From Pseudoips prasinana (taxonomy: Eukaryota > Arthropoda > Insecta > Lepidoptera > Nolidae), in the NCBI GenBank assembly GCA_951640165.1, contig OX621237.1, positions 17,422,001 through 17,486,000 of the forward strand: a DNA stretch of 64,000 nucleotides, given 5' to 3'. Numbering within the stretch: the stretch's first letter is position 1; each line of letters begins with the position of its first letter. The position numbers were made by a program, and so were the translations under genes. Under the pieces are notes generated by a model. That model was not told the DNA's origin. It did not search any database and saw only the letters and a list, made by a program, of their open reading frames with translations. This document shows, one piece after another, positions 47,395 through 60,100 of this stretch.

Positions 47395-47560
47395 CATCTG
47401 ATTTAAAACCAGGCTGAGCCTATGAAAAACCTTGCTTACAACACAAAGATTACTAGTGGGTTCTTAAACCCACTAGTAATCTTTATGATTTAGTATTGAA
47501 CACAAAAGCTCTAGTTTAGCGGTCTGGGTCACTAACCACTAGACCAAAAGGATAGTCAAA
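47395..47560 (-). mobile_element. SINE family d, decayed and interrupted
   Basis: The tail piece agccatctgatttaaaacca and head piece gggtcactaaccactagacc flank a perfect hairpin at 47445-47484. Confidence 0.5.
47445..47484. repeat. perfect 18-bp hairpin
   Basis: AAAGATTACTAGTGGGTT and its exact complement surround the 4-base loop ctta. It lies inside a decayed SINE. Confidence 0.9.
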
Positions 47561-48974
47561 GCTACATGATACATGATACTTTGGGTACTCACCCAAACTA
47601 ACAATGTAAACCTTTGTAAACACTTAACAATACATAACATCGTCACCTCTTAGTGGACGATACGTAAGTCGTAACCTGCGCTCTAAGAAACAATCAACTT
47701 TACGTAAGTCAATTTTGCATATTATGAAGAGCAATTTTTGCATAAATTCAACTGTCACTTGGCTTCTGGAAATAATAAGGGTGTATTAATGCATTCTTTT
47801 AAAAGAAAGCATATTCATTTTTGTTTAAGACATCACTCCATAGTTACTAATCTTCTCCGGGTCGTCCACCGAGGTAGCTAGAGAAAGCCGCAGGCTAGCT
47901 AGGGTAGGATCCTCAGCAGCGAGGATCGCGTTCCCCCTTAACACGTGATCGGTAATCCCGTGCAAGTGATCTGACCCCCATTTCGATCTCCATCTTTCTA
48001 GTCGCTTAAATTAAGCTACTGGTTGAGAGCCTTTTGCGCTAGCCAACTGCTCGTTGTTTTGAATTCTTAAATTTTATATACAATTGCTACATGTAACAAT
48101 AATAGCTTAGTAACTCGCTATTTATTATTTATTTAAGGATATTAAAAATATATGTGACGAAACAGACCGCACGGATGGACTAATTCAAAATATTTTGTTG
48201 CTTTAATTATTGTTTTTAGACTGTGTTTATGTAATTTTATCAATTTATTGTATCATATAGTTTATGTAAATGTGAGCTTGACAAGTACAAGTGTATGTAA
48301 ATACCCAAGTGCTGAATAAATTTCATTATTTCACTGAAGTTACAGTACTGATGCAGACAGTAACCGTGTGATATAAACTACTACTGCACAATAATCATAA
48401 ATTTCAGATATTATCTTATTTTCAGTAAACCAGGGGATTGGACATATATATTGGTATTTTTTTTCTTTTTTGTGTGGGCTGCTTTTTTTTTACTCTCTTT
48501 TATTTAGGTGTTTTTATCTATATATAAACAGATATGCCAACTCCATCGTGCCTTTTACATTACATTACACTGAACAGCTAAATAATATGTATATTAATAT
48601 AATTTGTGATAAGGGTGAAATGGAGTCACAGATGAAGAACTGTTATTAAACGGCATAACTTTTTGGCACCTTCTTTTCAGTTGGTTGAGATAAAATGTGT
48701 GGGCTGTGGTGTTTTTTTTTTTTTGTATTAGGCCACCAACATGGCTTATGTAATAACTATTAGTTCCAGCTGTCGTGTTATGACTAAAACCGACACCGAC
48801 AGGTTTAAGTGTTCTGCTAAGCAAGGAGAAGCTAATGAATTAAACAACATAGACGGTCAGTTATCTACTGACGGACCGCGTATCTGGGTACTTAAACTCA
48901 CCATCGTACATACATATGTATACGTACTTACGTTATGATATAGTAAGGGCATCTAGCTTTAGCTTTAGTCACCC

Positions 48975-49240
48975 TATGATATCCGGAGACATTATTCACA
49001 CACGGCTGACTGATCCTAAACTAAGCAGAGCTTGTACTATGGAAACTAGATAACTGATATACAACACAAACTACTTTTGTTTTGTAAATATATACCTACT
49101 TATATAGATAATTACACCCAGACTCAAAGGGCAAACAGACATTTTGATGCACACAAATATCTGCCCTGGGTCGGAATCGAACCCACGACCTGCGGCGTGA
49201 ATGGCAAGAATTCCCTAACCACGCCAACCGGCCCGTCAAC
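48975..49240 (-). mobile_element. SINE family a, full-length
   Basis: Head on + at 49170-49235 (gtcggaatcgaacccacgac, accacgccaaccggcccgtc); tail begins ggagacattattcacacacg. Confidence 0.8.
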
Positions 49241-49854
49241 GCCTGATGCTTTGTTACGGTACAGTAAGGGCATCTAGCTTTAGTCAGCCTAAGATGCTTT
49301 TACTGGCTAGGCTGGAAGTCCACATGATTTCCATTGCCCGCTGACCCATGGCTATGAGCGCCAACATTGGTTATTTTTATATTATGAAAAACTTCCAATC
49401 GGTATAAGACTATATAACTCAAGACACGCCTCAAGTAACAACCTGTACATTACAATATTAATTATGAAGATTATTATAGATTCTGCTTTGTATTGTAAAA
49501 AACACTCGTTATTTATCAGATCTACGAGCAATCAAAGTGTATTTTATAGACAGTCAATTTGCTATCGGGAGAATAAGGGTATTAAGTCACTGCGATGTTA
49601 CTTCTGATACTAACTGTACCTAGGTTGTAAAAATAATAAAGCGAATAAAAATAAATGTTTATTTACAAGATGTAAAAAACAAAGTAGTATATCTAAACAA
49701 TATAACATTGGAGGCAAGAAACTGGAAAAACACTGGATGCACACATGCAGCTATAATATAATATCTAAGTTAGGGGTAACTTGTGGCAAATGTTAAACCA
49801 GATTGGAACAAGCTCAGAAAGCTAGAATATTAATAATTCAATTTTTTTTTATAA

Positions 49855-50035
49855 ACACAACACCTGCATCAGGGAAGTTAATCCTTGTGTCGCGGGATTG
49901 TTTACAAAGATGACCCTCAACACATATCTGACTCAGTAGAACTATTTTTAGGTAACATTAAGAGCTCTGTGTGGGAATCAAGCCCAGGCCATGAAGTCAT
50001 GAGACTATTGTCTTAATCGCTGCGCTAGTATTTTA
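49855..50035 (-). mobile_element. SINE family b, diverged
   Basis: It has cacctgcatcagggaagtta, cttgtgtcgcgggattgttt and cttaatcgctgcgctagta, the inverse of family b. Confidence 0.55.
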
Positions 50036-50049
50036 ACGATTAATAATTT

Positions 50050-50175
50050 TGTTTATTTATTTTTATTTCAAAACTTCATGCACAAAGTTGTACAAAGGTG
50101 GACTTAATGCCGTAGGGACTTTCTCCCAGTCGACCTTGAGGAGGTGCTGAGATTAAACAGTAGGTAGGTGCACTA
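50050..50175 (-). mobile_element. LINE 3' end fragment
   Basis: The motifs tttcaaaacttcatgcacaa and aggtggacttaatgccgtag are the inverse of a LINE 3' region; a + oriented relative is at about 52960-53050. Confidence 0.5.
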
Positions 50176-50910
50176 AGTAGAGATTGGATAAATATTCGAT
50201 ACATAATTAATTTAAATATATAATATATATATATATAATACTATTACTATTATAAGATACTATACATAATAATAATAATATAATTTATTAGGTAGCACAA
50301 TTCTGCTTACAAGTTGTTTAGAATGTGCTCTCTTAGCTTCCTTTTGAATGAGAATATAATATTTTGAATCCAATTAAACTAGCTTATATGTATGTATGCG
50401 GCTGTTACAATATACGTAAACATAATGATAAAATACGATACATTGTAAATTTTTACAATTTGAGGTCCATATGAGCTCAATGAAAGAAATTTAACGAAGC
50501 ATGACTTATTTACGATTCTTTATTAAAACTTCGTTTTGTATTATACTACGACTACTACTAACTGGTAGAGGCAGCACAACGTGAACCGACTTTTTATTCA
50601 ACCGAATTTTTATTGATCACTAGTGATACAATTGGATCACTTATAGATAATAAGTTTAATAAAAGTACAACATATACAATATAAAATTATTCTATAAATA
50701 AGAGAGACATCATCACATGATCACAAAATCTGACTCGACTCGCAGTTAAAATAAAAAGAAAACCACCTTTCAGCAGTTAAGACAATTCCCACAAGTTACC
50801 TAAAACTAATACATACAGCAGTTGCGGATTGTTTGTCATTTCCACATACTTTTAGTAAAACTTAAGTAAAACATAAGTTCTTCATTAAAACCTCTTAAAT
50901 TCGCATAGAA

Positions 50911-50916
50911 TTTAAT
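50911..50916 (-). terminator. candidate CRISP poly(A) signal
   Basis: ATTAAA on the - strand lies about 50 bases after the stop. Canonical AATAAA on the - strand also occurs at 50609-50614 and 50593-50598. Confidence 0.4.
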
Positions 50917-50966
50917 AAGCCCTATAGTCATTGTTATCATGACCACATGTTATCCCCTCTTAACTT

Positions 50967-51198
50967 TTAAATCCATGGATAGTTTTTGTGTACTCGTCCA
51001 GCACAATGGCATGTTGCATTACAGACTCCTTGCTTACACACATCTCCCGATAATTTGACGAGTGCATTGCAGTTTGAATAGAAGTCCTTTTCAGCACAGG
51101 TGTTGGTGCACAATGAACCCGATATGCAATGGTGAGGACAATCTTCGCATGGCTTCCCAATTTTGTAAGGGTACTGGATTATTCCTTCGTAGTTTCCA
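50967..51198 (-). CDS. CRISP exon 5: hinge and Cys-rich domain
   Basis: Acceptor tttatttcag. It completes PGGNYEGI and encodes the hinge CEDCPHHC and Cys-rich module ending NYPWI with TAA at 50967-50969. Confidence 0.92.
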
Positions 51199-54100
51199 CT
51201 GAAATAAAAACAATATTTATATATTTATAATCATCTCATCAAGATCTTTACAACTTGTTTTACAGACACATATCCTTACTAACATTGAAGAGTAATAATT
51301 TCGTCATTAATACATAATCTCCTCCTAGCCAGTCTTAACGAAGACTAGCCATGTGTGCGGGACATATTATAATGCACAAGTGTGTACATAAACATAGGGG
51401 TACTTTCTATTCTATCACTCTCATGATCCGGTGGGACTAGCGACACAATCGGAAAGAGGTCTTGTACATAACCGACGGCTTTACGTGATCTAGACACGCG
51501 AAAATGCCACCAACTTCCAGACTTCTAAGAATTTTTTCTTTTTACAGAAAAATCCCAAAATCACTTTTGATTCGACCCGGGATTTGAACCCAGGACCTCG
51601 TTATCGGCGCAAACGCTAGACCAACGAGACAGTCACAACATAATTACTCTACGGCGTAAGTACGTTGATATCGTAGATGGAACATTAACTATGTTGGTAA
51701 CAATAGTTTTCGTTATAAATTTTTTTTTTTTTTTATTTAATGCTCTATTTTCATATATTATTATGTTGGATTAAAATTCAAAGTATACAAGCAAAACGTA
51801 AAAAACAATCAATTATTGTATAATTTATATCGTGGTCAATACTGCGAGTAATTCATAAATAATAAATATCTTGGGAAAATTAACACACTGATCCCAAAGT
51901 AGGCAGAGCCTGTACTATGGCAAGCAGACAACTGACAAGCTTCTTATATGTTTTTAAATACCTACATACATATTATATATAAATCAGACACAGAACGAAT
52001 AATCATGCTCATCACACAAAAAAATTGTCTTGGGTGGGGAACGAACCTATGACCTCTGGCTTAGCCGTCAGGGTCACTAATCGCTACAAATATAATTGTA
52101 GATCCGTAACGTTAGCCCTTTGTTTAAAAAGGCCAGACGGCAGTCGAACACTTGGACCGAGGATTCTGTACCTTCCATAGACCTTTAGATAATTATAGAA
52201 TATTATATAATCATTTACTGCACGTGTGGCGCAGCGGCTAAAACAGTTGCCTCGCCGCTTCATGTGGCGGGTTCGAGTCCCGCGCCGGACAACTATTTGT
52301 GTGACCCATAAATAGTTGTTCTGAGTCTGGATGTAATTTGTGTCCGTCTATTATATGTTTGTAAAGTAGGTACCCTGCGACACAGGGATTAGACTAACTA
52401 ATGCGGACGTAGTCTAATAAAAAAAAGAAAACTGGACTGAAAATCATTCAGAAACTGTACCAGTAAGAAACATGGTAGTCTATTGCCTTTAACATTTATT
52501 TAAACATCCACTAATTGTTAAGGCATCCGGGCCCTGTTTAGAAATACAATCGACAATATTTTTAATTGTTTTTAAGGAAAGCTTACCGACTAATGACATA
52601 ACATAAAAAGAAATGTATTTAACAAAATTGCTAATAACAAGCTTCCACATATAAACGGATAGAATATTAAAATTGATTATAATAAGTGAATTGTACTCAA
52701 ACAAAGCTCATGTGTGTGTTCCACATATGAGCTTTGTTTGGGGAAAATTACGGATGGAGATCAACTTATCATGTTCGTTATCTACATTATTATTTTATCC
52801 GACGTATACGAGTTAGCCAATGTGGCTTTTACTGCTACTACCAGCGAATAAAGGCGAGTAATATCTCCAGTTATCTGACGAAATAAATTTACAAAATAAT
52901 TAACCTACGATAGAGGGCTTTTGAGGATCCAGTCCTAGTGCACCTACCATAATATTCCTGCATCATCCAAAGGTCGACTGGTAGAGAATGTCTTCGGCGT
53001 TAAGCCCACCTCTGAAGAATCTTGTGCAAAAAGTTTAAAATAAAAAAATGAATGAGGACGATTATTGACGGATAAATACATGAGAAGGGTGATTTCTATA
53101 ACTACCGATCTAAGATGCGAAGGCATCATATCAATGAAATGCCCCCTACGATCTAAGATCGGGACTTCGCGTATTAACGAAGAACGACAATTGAACTAAA
53201 CGTCCCTAAAACTCACGAGATTCGAACCCCTAAGAGTACAATCTGGCGCGGAATACTTAGTCGCCTCTCTTGTCTATTGACGCCTTTTAGGCTAGCTGTA
53301 AACGTCAAGTTAAAAAAATCATCGTTTCGATACAGGCCCCTATCCTTAGATCGATACGGTGATGTTGGTTTCCTAAGAACTTTGATGGATAAAAAGGTTC
53401 CAATTAATTGAAATAATATCCTAATATGTAAAGAAATTATTCACACACGACCATCTGACCCCAAAATAATCAGAATCAGATAAATGATATATATACGTAT
53501 ACCATTTTTCTTTTGTAAATACATACTTATATAGGCTATTAATTCAACCAGACTCAGGAGTACTCAGGACAAACAGAACATGTTCATGCCCAAAATATCT
53601 GTTCTGTGTGGGAAGCGAACCCACGACCTGCGGCGTGAAAGCCAAGTATCTACCAACCACGCCAACTGGCCCGTCAAAATATTAAAATTATTAAACTAGA
53701 AAAGGTAATATATAAAATAAATAAAACTGATTTATTAGATTTCATAATTACTTTTTACAATATTATGGGGCTGCTCCAGTAAGTTATAAAATACTTGGGT
53801 TGGCATATATACATTATACATTCACGTTATAATGATAGTGCGAAAAAATATTAAGTATGTATGTATTGATACGTGAATAAAATCAAATGACATTTAAAGT
53901 TTGTATGGAGAAGGAGCTTCCTGCAGAAGCTAATACTTTTATATAACAGGCATTCGAAAGAAACTACATCATTTTACACGCTAAAACCAATAAGTCTGCT
54001 TGCTGCCGGCACTTTAAGCAAAAATTATGAAAATGAAGACTTGTGACGAATTTACAATATCAATATTATAACTTTAAAAGATTTTAGTGCATGTGACTAA

Positions 54101-57100
54101 TTAATTTCAATGTATGGAGTGTATGGAGTGTGTCGAATTTACTTTGTGACGAATGTAAAACAACCCCAATTTAGAATGGATGAATTAGACCCACGTTTAC
54201 AAACATTAATCAACAATAGACTCTTGTATGATCTTTAGTTACAGATGAAATGCCCAATCAATTGGACAAGCATACCGCGTTTTCACGTGTCAACGATAGC
54301 GACATTGCTTAAATGACGCCAACACATCCAGCTTCCCTAATCTGTCAAATTTCTTTTATAGATTTTATCACATAAGCATAAGGTTCACTTTCAATTGGGC
54401 AAATTTGACAGATTTGGGTAGCTTAATGTGCTGGCGTCTGAACTAAAAAGACCTATAATAATATGTACATCATTTCGTCAGCAGTAACTACCCTAAGCTG
54501 CTCAAACTCAGAGTGGGTGCCAGTTAGGCAATGAAAGCCTCCTAGGGTCACTTAGCTAGATTCTCACACCGGTCCGTAAGTAATCGGCGAGGTCAAGCAA
54601 CTAGGCTCGCGATCAGTCCATAGATGGGTGACAACCAACGTAGTTTAATTTCTGAACATCTCCGTACTTTGGAGGGCACTTTAAGCTGTCGGTCCCGTTT
54701 GTAGACGTTAGACAACAGTCGTGAAGCCATGTCAGAGGACTACTGGGCGGCTTGAACAAACCCGACACTAGGGTAACCACTGCCCATTCCATAAGTAAGT
54801 AAGGGTAACTGTATATGACATCTCGCAATAATATTATAAAGGCGAAAGTTTGTGAGTGTGTGAGTGTGTATGTTTGTTACTTCTTCACGTCTAAACGGCT
54901 GGAGCGATTGTATAAAATTTGGTATGGAGTTAGCTGTCACCCTAGATTAACACATAGGCTATAATTTATAAAGTTTAACGCGGGTAAAACCGTGGGACAC
55001 AGCTATTTAAATATATACATGATGCTCAAGCGGTTCGAGTTCAACCGTACATAATGAGGTCCTATAGTAGGGCCAATTTAATAGATCACATTTGACATCT
55101 GTCAATTACTAGTAAAGTTAATTGTAAAATGACCTTATTTGGTAATTATTACAATAAAGATAAAACGTCAGCTAGAAATCTGTTGGTTGCCGGTATTACC
55201 TGACCTTGCTAGTCTTTCCACTCCTTGCTAGTAGTCCCATTGATGGAATAAAAGTGCCCTTGTGGATGCGCATAAACTTGTGCACTTTAATATGGCACGC
55301 ACAAATGGCTGGTTCCGATTAAAACTGACCGCCATGGCCGATATTCGACCACAAATAAGTACATGTATTATTAAGGGAAAGAAAACTGATGTCAATGCTC
55401 ACCCTGGACAGTAGTGACAGACGTAGTTATAGAAATGTCCCCAAGGTCCACCTCTACAGTGCGCGATCCCACATCCAATCTTATGGCTGGTGGCCCAAAC
55501 CATCTGGGTGTAGTGCCCGATTGCCTTCAAGTTGTACTCAGGGTCACCGTATGTAAAATTCTGATATTCGATAAACCATGTCTTTATTGCGAAGAACCTG
55601 GAATACGAAAACCAAAGATAAATAAAAAGTTATACAATTGTTAAGTGTTTACGAACTATAAAATTATCACGCTTCTATAACTACTATTTAGTTTTTGTGG
55701 CCATCCTGATAGCTTAATAGCTATCAGAATTGCCACAAAAACTAAATGTACAGACGCCAGCACATCCAGTTAACCCAATCTTTCAAATTTTCCTTTATAG
55801 ATTTTCAACTTTATCACATAAGCATAAGGTTCACTTTCAATTGGGGAAATTTGACAGATTGGGGTAGCTTGATGTGCCTGCGTCTGTACCAGACATATTC
55901 CATATGAAATGTAACAGCCTATGATGTAAGATTGCATGCTTATTTATTAGGTTATGGTCGAATAAATATCATGGGACAAATAACACACTGCCATGAGATT
56001 CTAGACTCGGCAGAACCTGTACTAAGGCAAACAGACAACTAGTAGGTATACATATCTATATATTTCTAAATACGTACAAAATATAGATAACTTACACCCA
56101 GACATGGAAGAAATAATCGTGTGATGAGCACGATTATTTGACTAAAGATTTTACCTGGGTGGGGATCCAACCCATGACCTCTGGCCTAGGAGTCAAGGTC
56201 ACTAACCACTAGACTAACAGGCTAGTCAATAGAAAAACAACAATACAAATTTTCGTGACAACAAAATACTTTTTCGGTAACAACATTTTTAAGTATGAGA
56301 AAGCTACTCGAAAAGAGTTGATAATCTTATTTGCAACAAAAACAATTATTGAGAGACCCGTAGTTTGCCAGATAAACCATTAACACCATTTAAACCTCTT
56401 TTTCAAGATGGCGGCCGTGTTACTAAGATTGCAATCCCAGCAAATTAGGATTTATCTTTAAACTGAACCCCCTTCGGTATAAAAAATAAAATTGCGTACT
56501 CTGACAAATGCATGCTATACTCAAAAATATTTAACATTTCAATGGACTAATTCTGTTACAAATGCTTCGTTGCTGGGCCAGCTCCGAGGAATACACATTC
56601 CGAAGACGGGGCTCAATAAAAAATATATATTGTTAACAAATTTTTGAGCTCTTAATATAGCTACTAAATTGTAATTCTACACATGTATTTGTTATAAGTG
56701 TAAAAAAGTAATTTGTATAAAAACAAGGCATTTGATTCCAATGCTTAAAGAATACAATTCTATCGGAAGCTACTTATTAATTTAAAACACGATTCATACA
56801 AAACTAAATGTTAGGCTACCTGTAACAACTGTTCTTTTGACTATTAAATTAATTTGCATAAGAATCTTTATAATAAAACACGAACAAGTCATAATCACGT
56901 CTACACCGCTTATTTAAATCACAAGTCTGCTCCGACAATTTTCCCTTCAATTGAGATTAGACAGATAGTTAAAAATGTTATTTTATTAAGAGACAAGATA
57001 ATTAAGTTTGTGTATTCCAACTAAAAGGGCAGAGTCTTTAACCGAGCTTTAACTCTATTATATATAATTATCTGTTCACGATTTGGCTATTATATAAAAC

Positions 57101-60100
57101 GGACAAAGACACGCGTGAGTAGGCTGTGCTCGAAGACTAGGAAATCAAGACTGAAAAAAACCTTTGGTAATTTATCATCTTCAATAAAAAAGTGCGTAAT
57201 CAAAGGCTGTTTAGTACAAGTATCATTATTTACTGCTTAACGTTACGAGTTAGATTCGAGAAGAACATATTATATCACCTAATTAAGCATAGCAAATAGG
57301 AAGTCCATTACACGAACGATACACCTGGCTAAAACGTGCCCTAGTTATACCTCTATTATTTATTGTAAATAACGTACTCGTATTTAGAGATGTAACTCGA
57401 TTCACAGCCGTGTTAAAACACTGCATCGATTTGTGTTGCATATAGTATATTAGTAATACAAGTCTGAAGTTAACTTGACCATAGCAGACCATATAATTTA
57501 TGAATAATCCAACGATAATAATAGGAATTTTCGTTTGAAATTCAGTATTTAGTGAGGCCTGTATTTATATAGAGACCTAACAGTATCACAAAAAAATTTA
57601 CAGAACAAATTGTAAAAATATATTGAGGTAAATGCGGAATGTAGTACACGGTATGTTCTGCAATAGTTCGCATGGTGCGAAATATATAATAAGTCCATAT
57701 CTATCTCTGTATGTATCTCTAGTCGTACATATCATATAATAAGACGAAAGCTTGGCTTTCGAGTACTCGCGAAGTTTTATTAAGTGCGAAGGGTAAAAAA
57801 TCCATTTAATTGACAGGTTTTTTAAAGCTTTAACAGTACTATAATTTTAGATATTTGACGCAGCTATCTATTGGCCTACTACTTCAAATAAAACTATTAC
57901 TTTGAAGAACAAAAAGTTCGTCTTCGTTCTCGAAAGTTGTTTTGTATTTGTGCCTCGTGCTTTGATAGCCATAACGTTATGTGAAAACAAATTAAGATTT
58001 ATATGGAAATTTGAAACTCTGTAAACAAATTTTTGTTTACTACTTATAATAATAATGGGAATTTAATACATGTGATAAATAGAGATGATAAATAATTGAC
58101 ATTTGGAATAACATCTGTGACTGACCTGGTCTATACCTACACATTGAAAATTAAATATTAGTCGCCTCTAGGGAGGAACCTATTATTGAACTCTAAAATG
58201 GGTATACATTACATTAACGAACTAATGACTTGCCCCGCTTCATAGAAGTATACAGAAATATTTATATATTTCACTGTGAATAAAGCATATACAATAATTT
58301 AAATTAGTACGTTAGTACTTTATGTCAAATTATGACTCTTAAACGCAAATTTTTGATATCATAAAAAAAATACAAATACCTACGAAAATTACAATACTTA
58401 GTTTAATCTATATTTGTTGGAAATAAAATATAGCTCATATTATTCGTTGATAATTCAGTGGACTATAAATGAAATAATTTTTGAAATCAGTTTATTAGTT
58501 TATCCCTTACAAACTTACAAAACATTTCAGAAGTTTAGATAATAATGATAAAAAAGATACTCACAGATATGCACATAGTCCGGTTCATGGGGAAATGATT
58601 GTATTTCCCCCTAAACGGGAAAGTTATATAAAATTTAGAATAGGCGCAAAGGAAATCTTTAAGTTTTTTCTTTAAGACAGCGCCTGCTATTCTGCTTCTT
58701 TAATACATCCCTCTATTGAGATTCGTGAGGGACTGTACAAACGTGCTATTTACGAACACAAAGTACACTCCGACTAAAAACTACTACCTATAATCCTATA
58801 GATAGTAGATATCTTTATTAATAATTGAGCCAGATGCTCTCACCGATTCGTAGGTGATCGGCGAGGTCAAGCAACCAGGCTCGCGGTCAGTCCATAGATG
58901 GGTGACCGCTAAAGTAGTCCAATTTCTGAGCGTCTCGTTAGGCAATAGTCGTTAAGCCATGTCAGACGCCCACTGGGCGGCTTGAACAACTCTGACACTA
59001 GGGTAACCACTGCCCATACGATAAGTTGTAGTAGTATTCACCGACGTGGATGTCAAACACGAAGCACGAGGGCTCCGAGATATTATAATTGGTCAGCGTG
59101 GTGGGTAAATGCTTGCCTTTCATTGCGCAGGTCGTGGGTTCGATTCCCACCCAGCACAGATATTTGTGTGCATGAACATGTATGTTTGTCCTGAGTTTGG
59201 GTGTAATTATCAATATAAGTATGTATTTATAGATTAAATAAAAGTAGTATCACCCTAATAAAGGCGAAAGTTTGTGAGTGTGTGAGTGTGTATGTTTGTT
59301 ACTTCTTCACGTCTCAACGGCTGGAGCGATTTTAATAAAATTTGGTATGGAGTTAGCTGACACCCTGGATTGACACATTAGCTATAATTTATAAAGTTTA
59401 ACGGAGATAAAACCGCGGCGCACAGCTACTATGTAATATATCAGTTATCAGGTTTCCATGCTACAAGCTCTGCTTAGTTTGGGATCAGATGACCGTGTTT
59501 GAATAATGTCCCAGGATATTATTATTATATATAACTACCCCAACTACTACGTTGCTCGTACAGTCTTTGTAATTAGGTCATCATCATCATCATCATATCA
59601 GGCGAAAGACGTCCACTGCTGAACAAAGGCCTACACAATTGCCGGTCTTGCCCTATCCGCATCCAGCGATTTCCAGCGACCCTCACAAGATGATCGGTCC
59701 ATCTTGTAGGTGGCATGCCCACGCCATGCTGCGTCTTCCGATTCGTGGTGAAGAACCTTTCTGCCCCAGCAGCCATCGGCTCTACGAGCTATGTGGCCTG
59801 CCCACTGCCACTTCAGCTTGGCAATTCTTACTGAGCATGAGCATTTCTTATTTGATCTCGCAGGGAAACTCCAAGCATAGCCCTTTCCATTGCTCTTTGG
59901 GTAACCTTGAACCGCCTGATAAGGCACATAGTGAGCGACCACGTCTCTGTTCCGTAAGTCATCACTGGCAACACACACTGGTCATTTCTTTAAAATAATT
60001 GTATATCCTTTTGAATTAAATGCCGTTTTCCACCCACATGATAAGAAACGCCATGCTTACCAGTATAATTATATTAGAAATGGTGTATTAGTTAAATTAT

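Larger units (their letters stand above)
46543..50966. other. intergenic region between PHLPP and CRISP
   Basis: GC-rich PHLPP 5' sequence runs to about 46680. A possible non-coding first exon on the - strand ends at gcggcag|gtgagt (about 47178). Repeats: 47395-47560, 48975-49240, 49855-50035, 50050-50175. 47570-48960 and 50180-50900 show nothing identifiable. Confidence 0.5.

Noticed and set aside
56231..58829. additional CRISP exons
   Set aside because: The flanking exons join in phase with a continuous CAP domain, so no exon is needed here; a donor-like site near 58565 has no matching acceptor and frame.
58860..58915. 5S rRNA gene
   Set aside because: Only the internal part matches 5S rRNA; the ends do not, and the same body recurs at 54485 and 63890, so it is a SINE.
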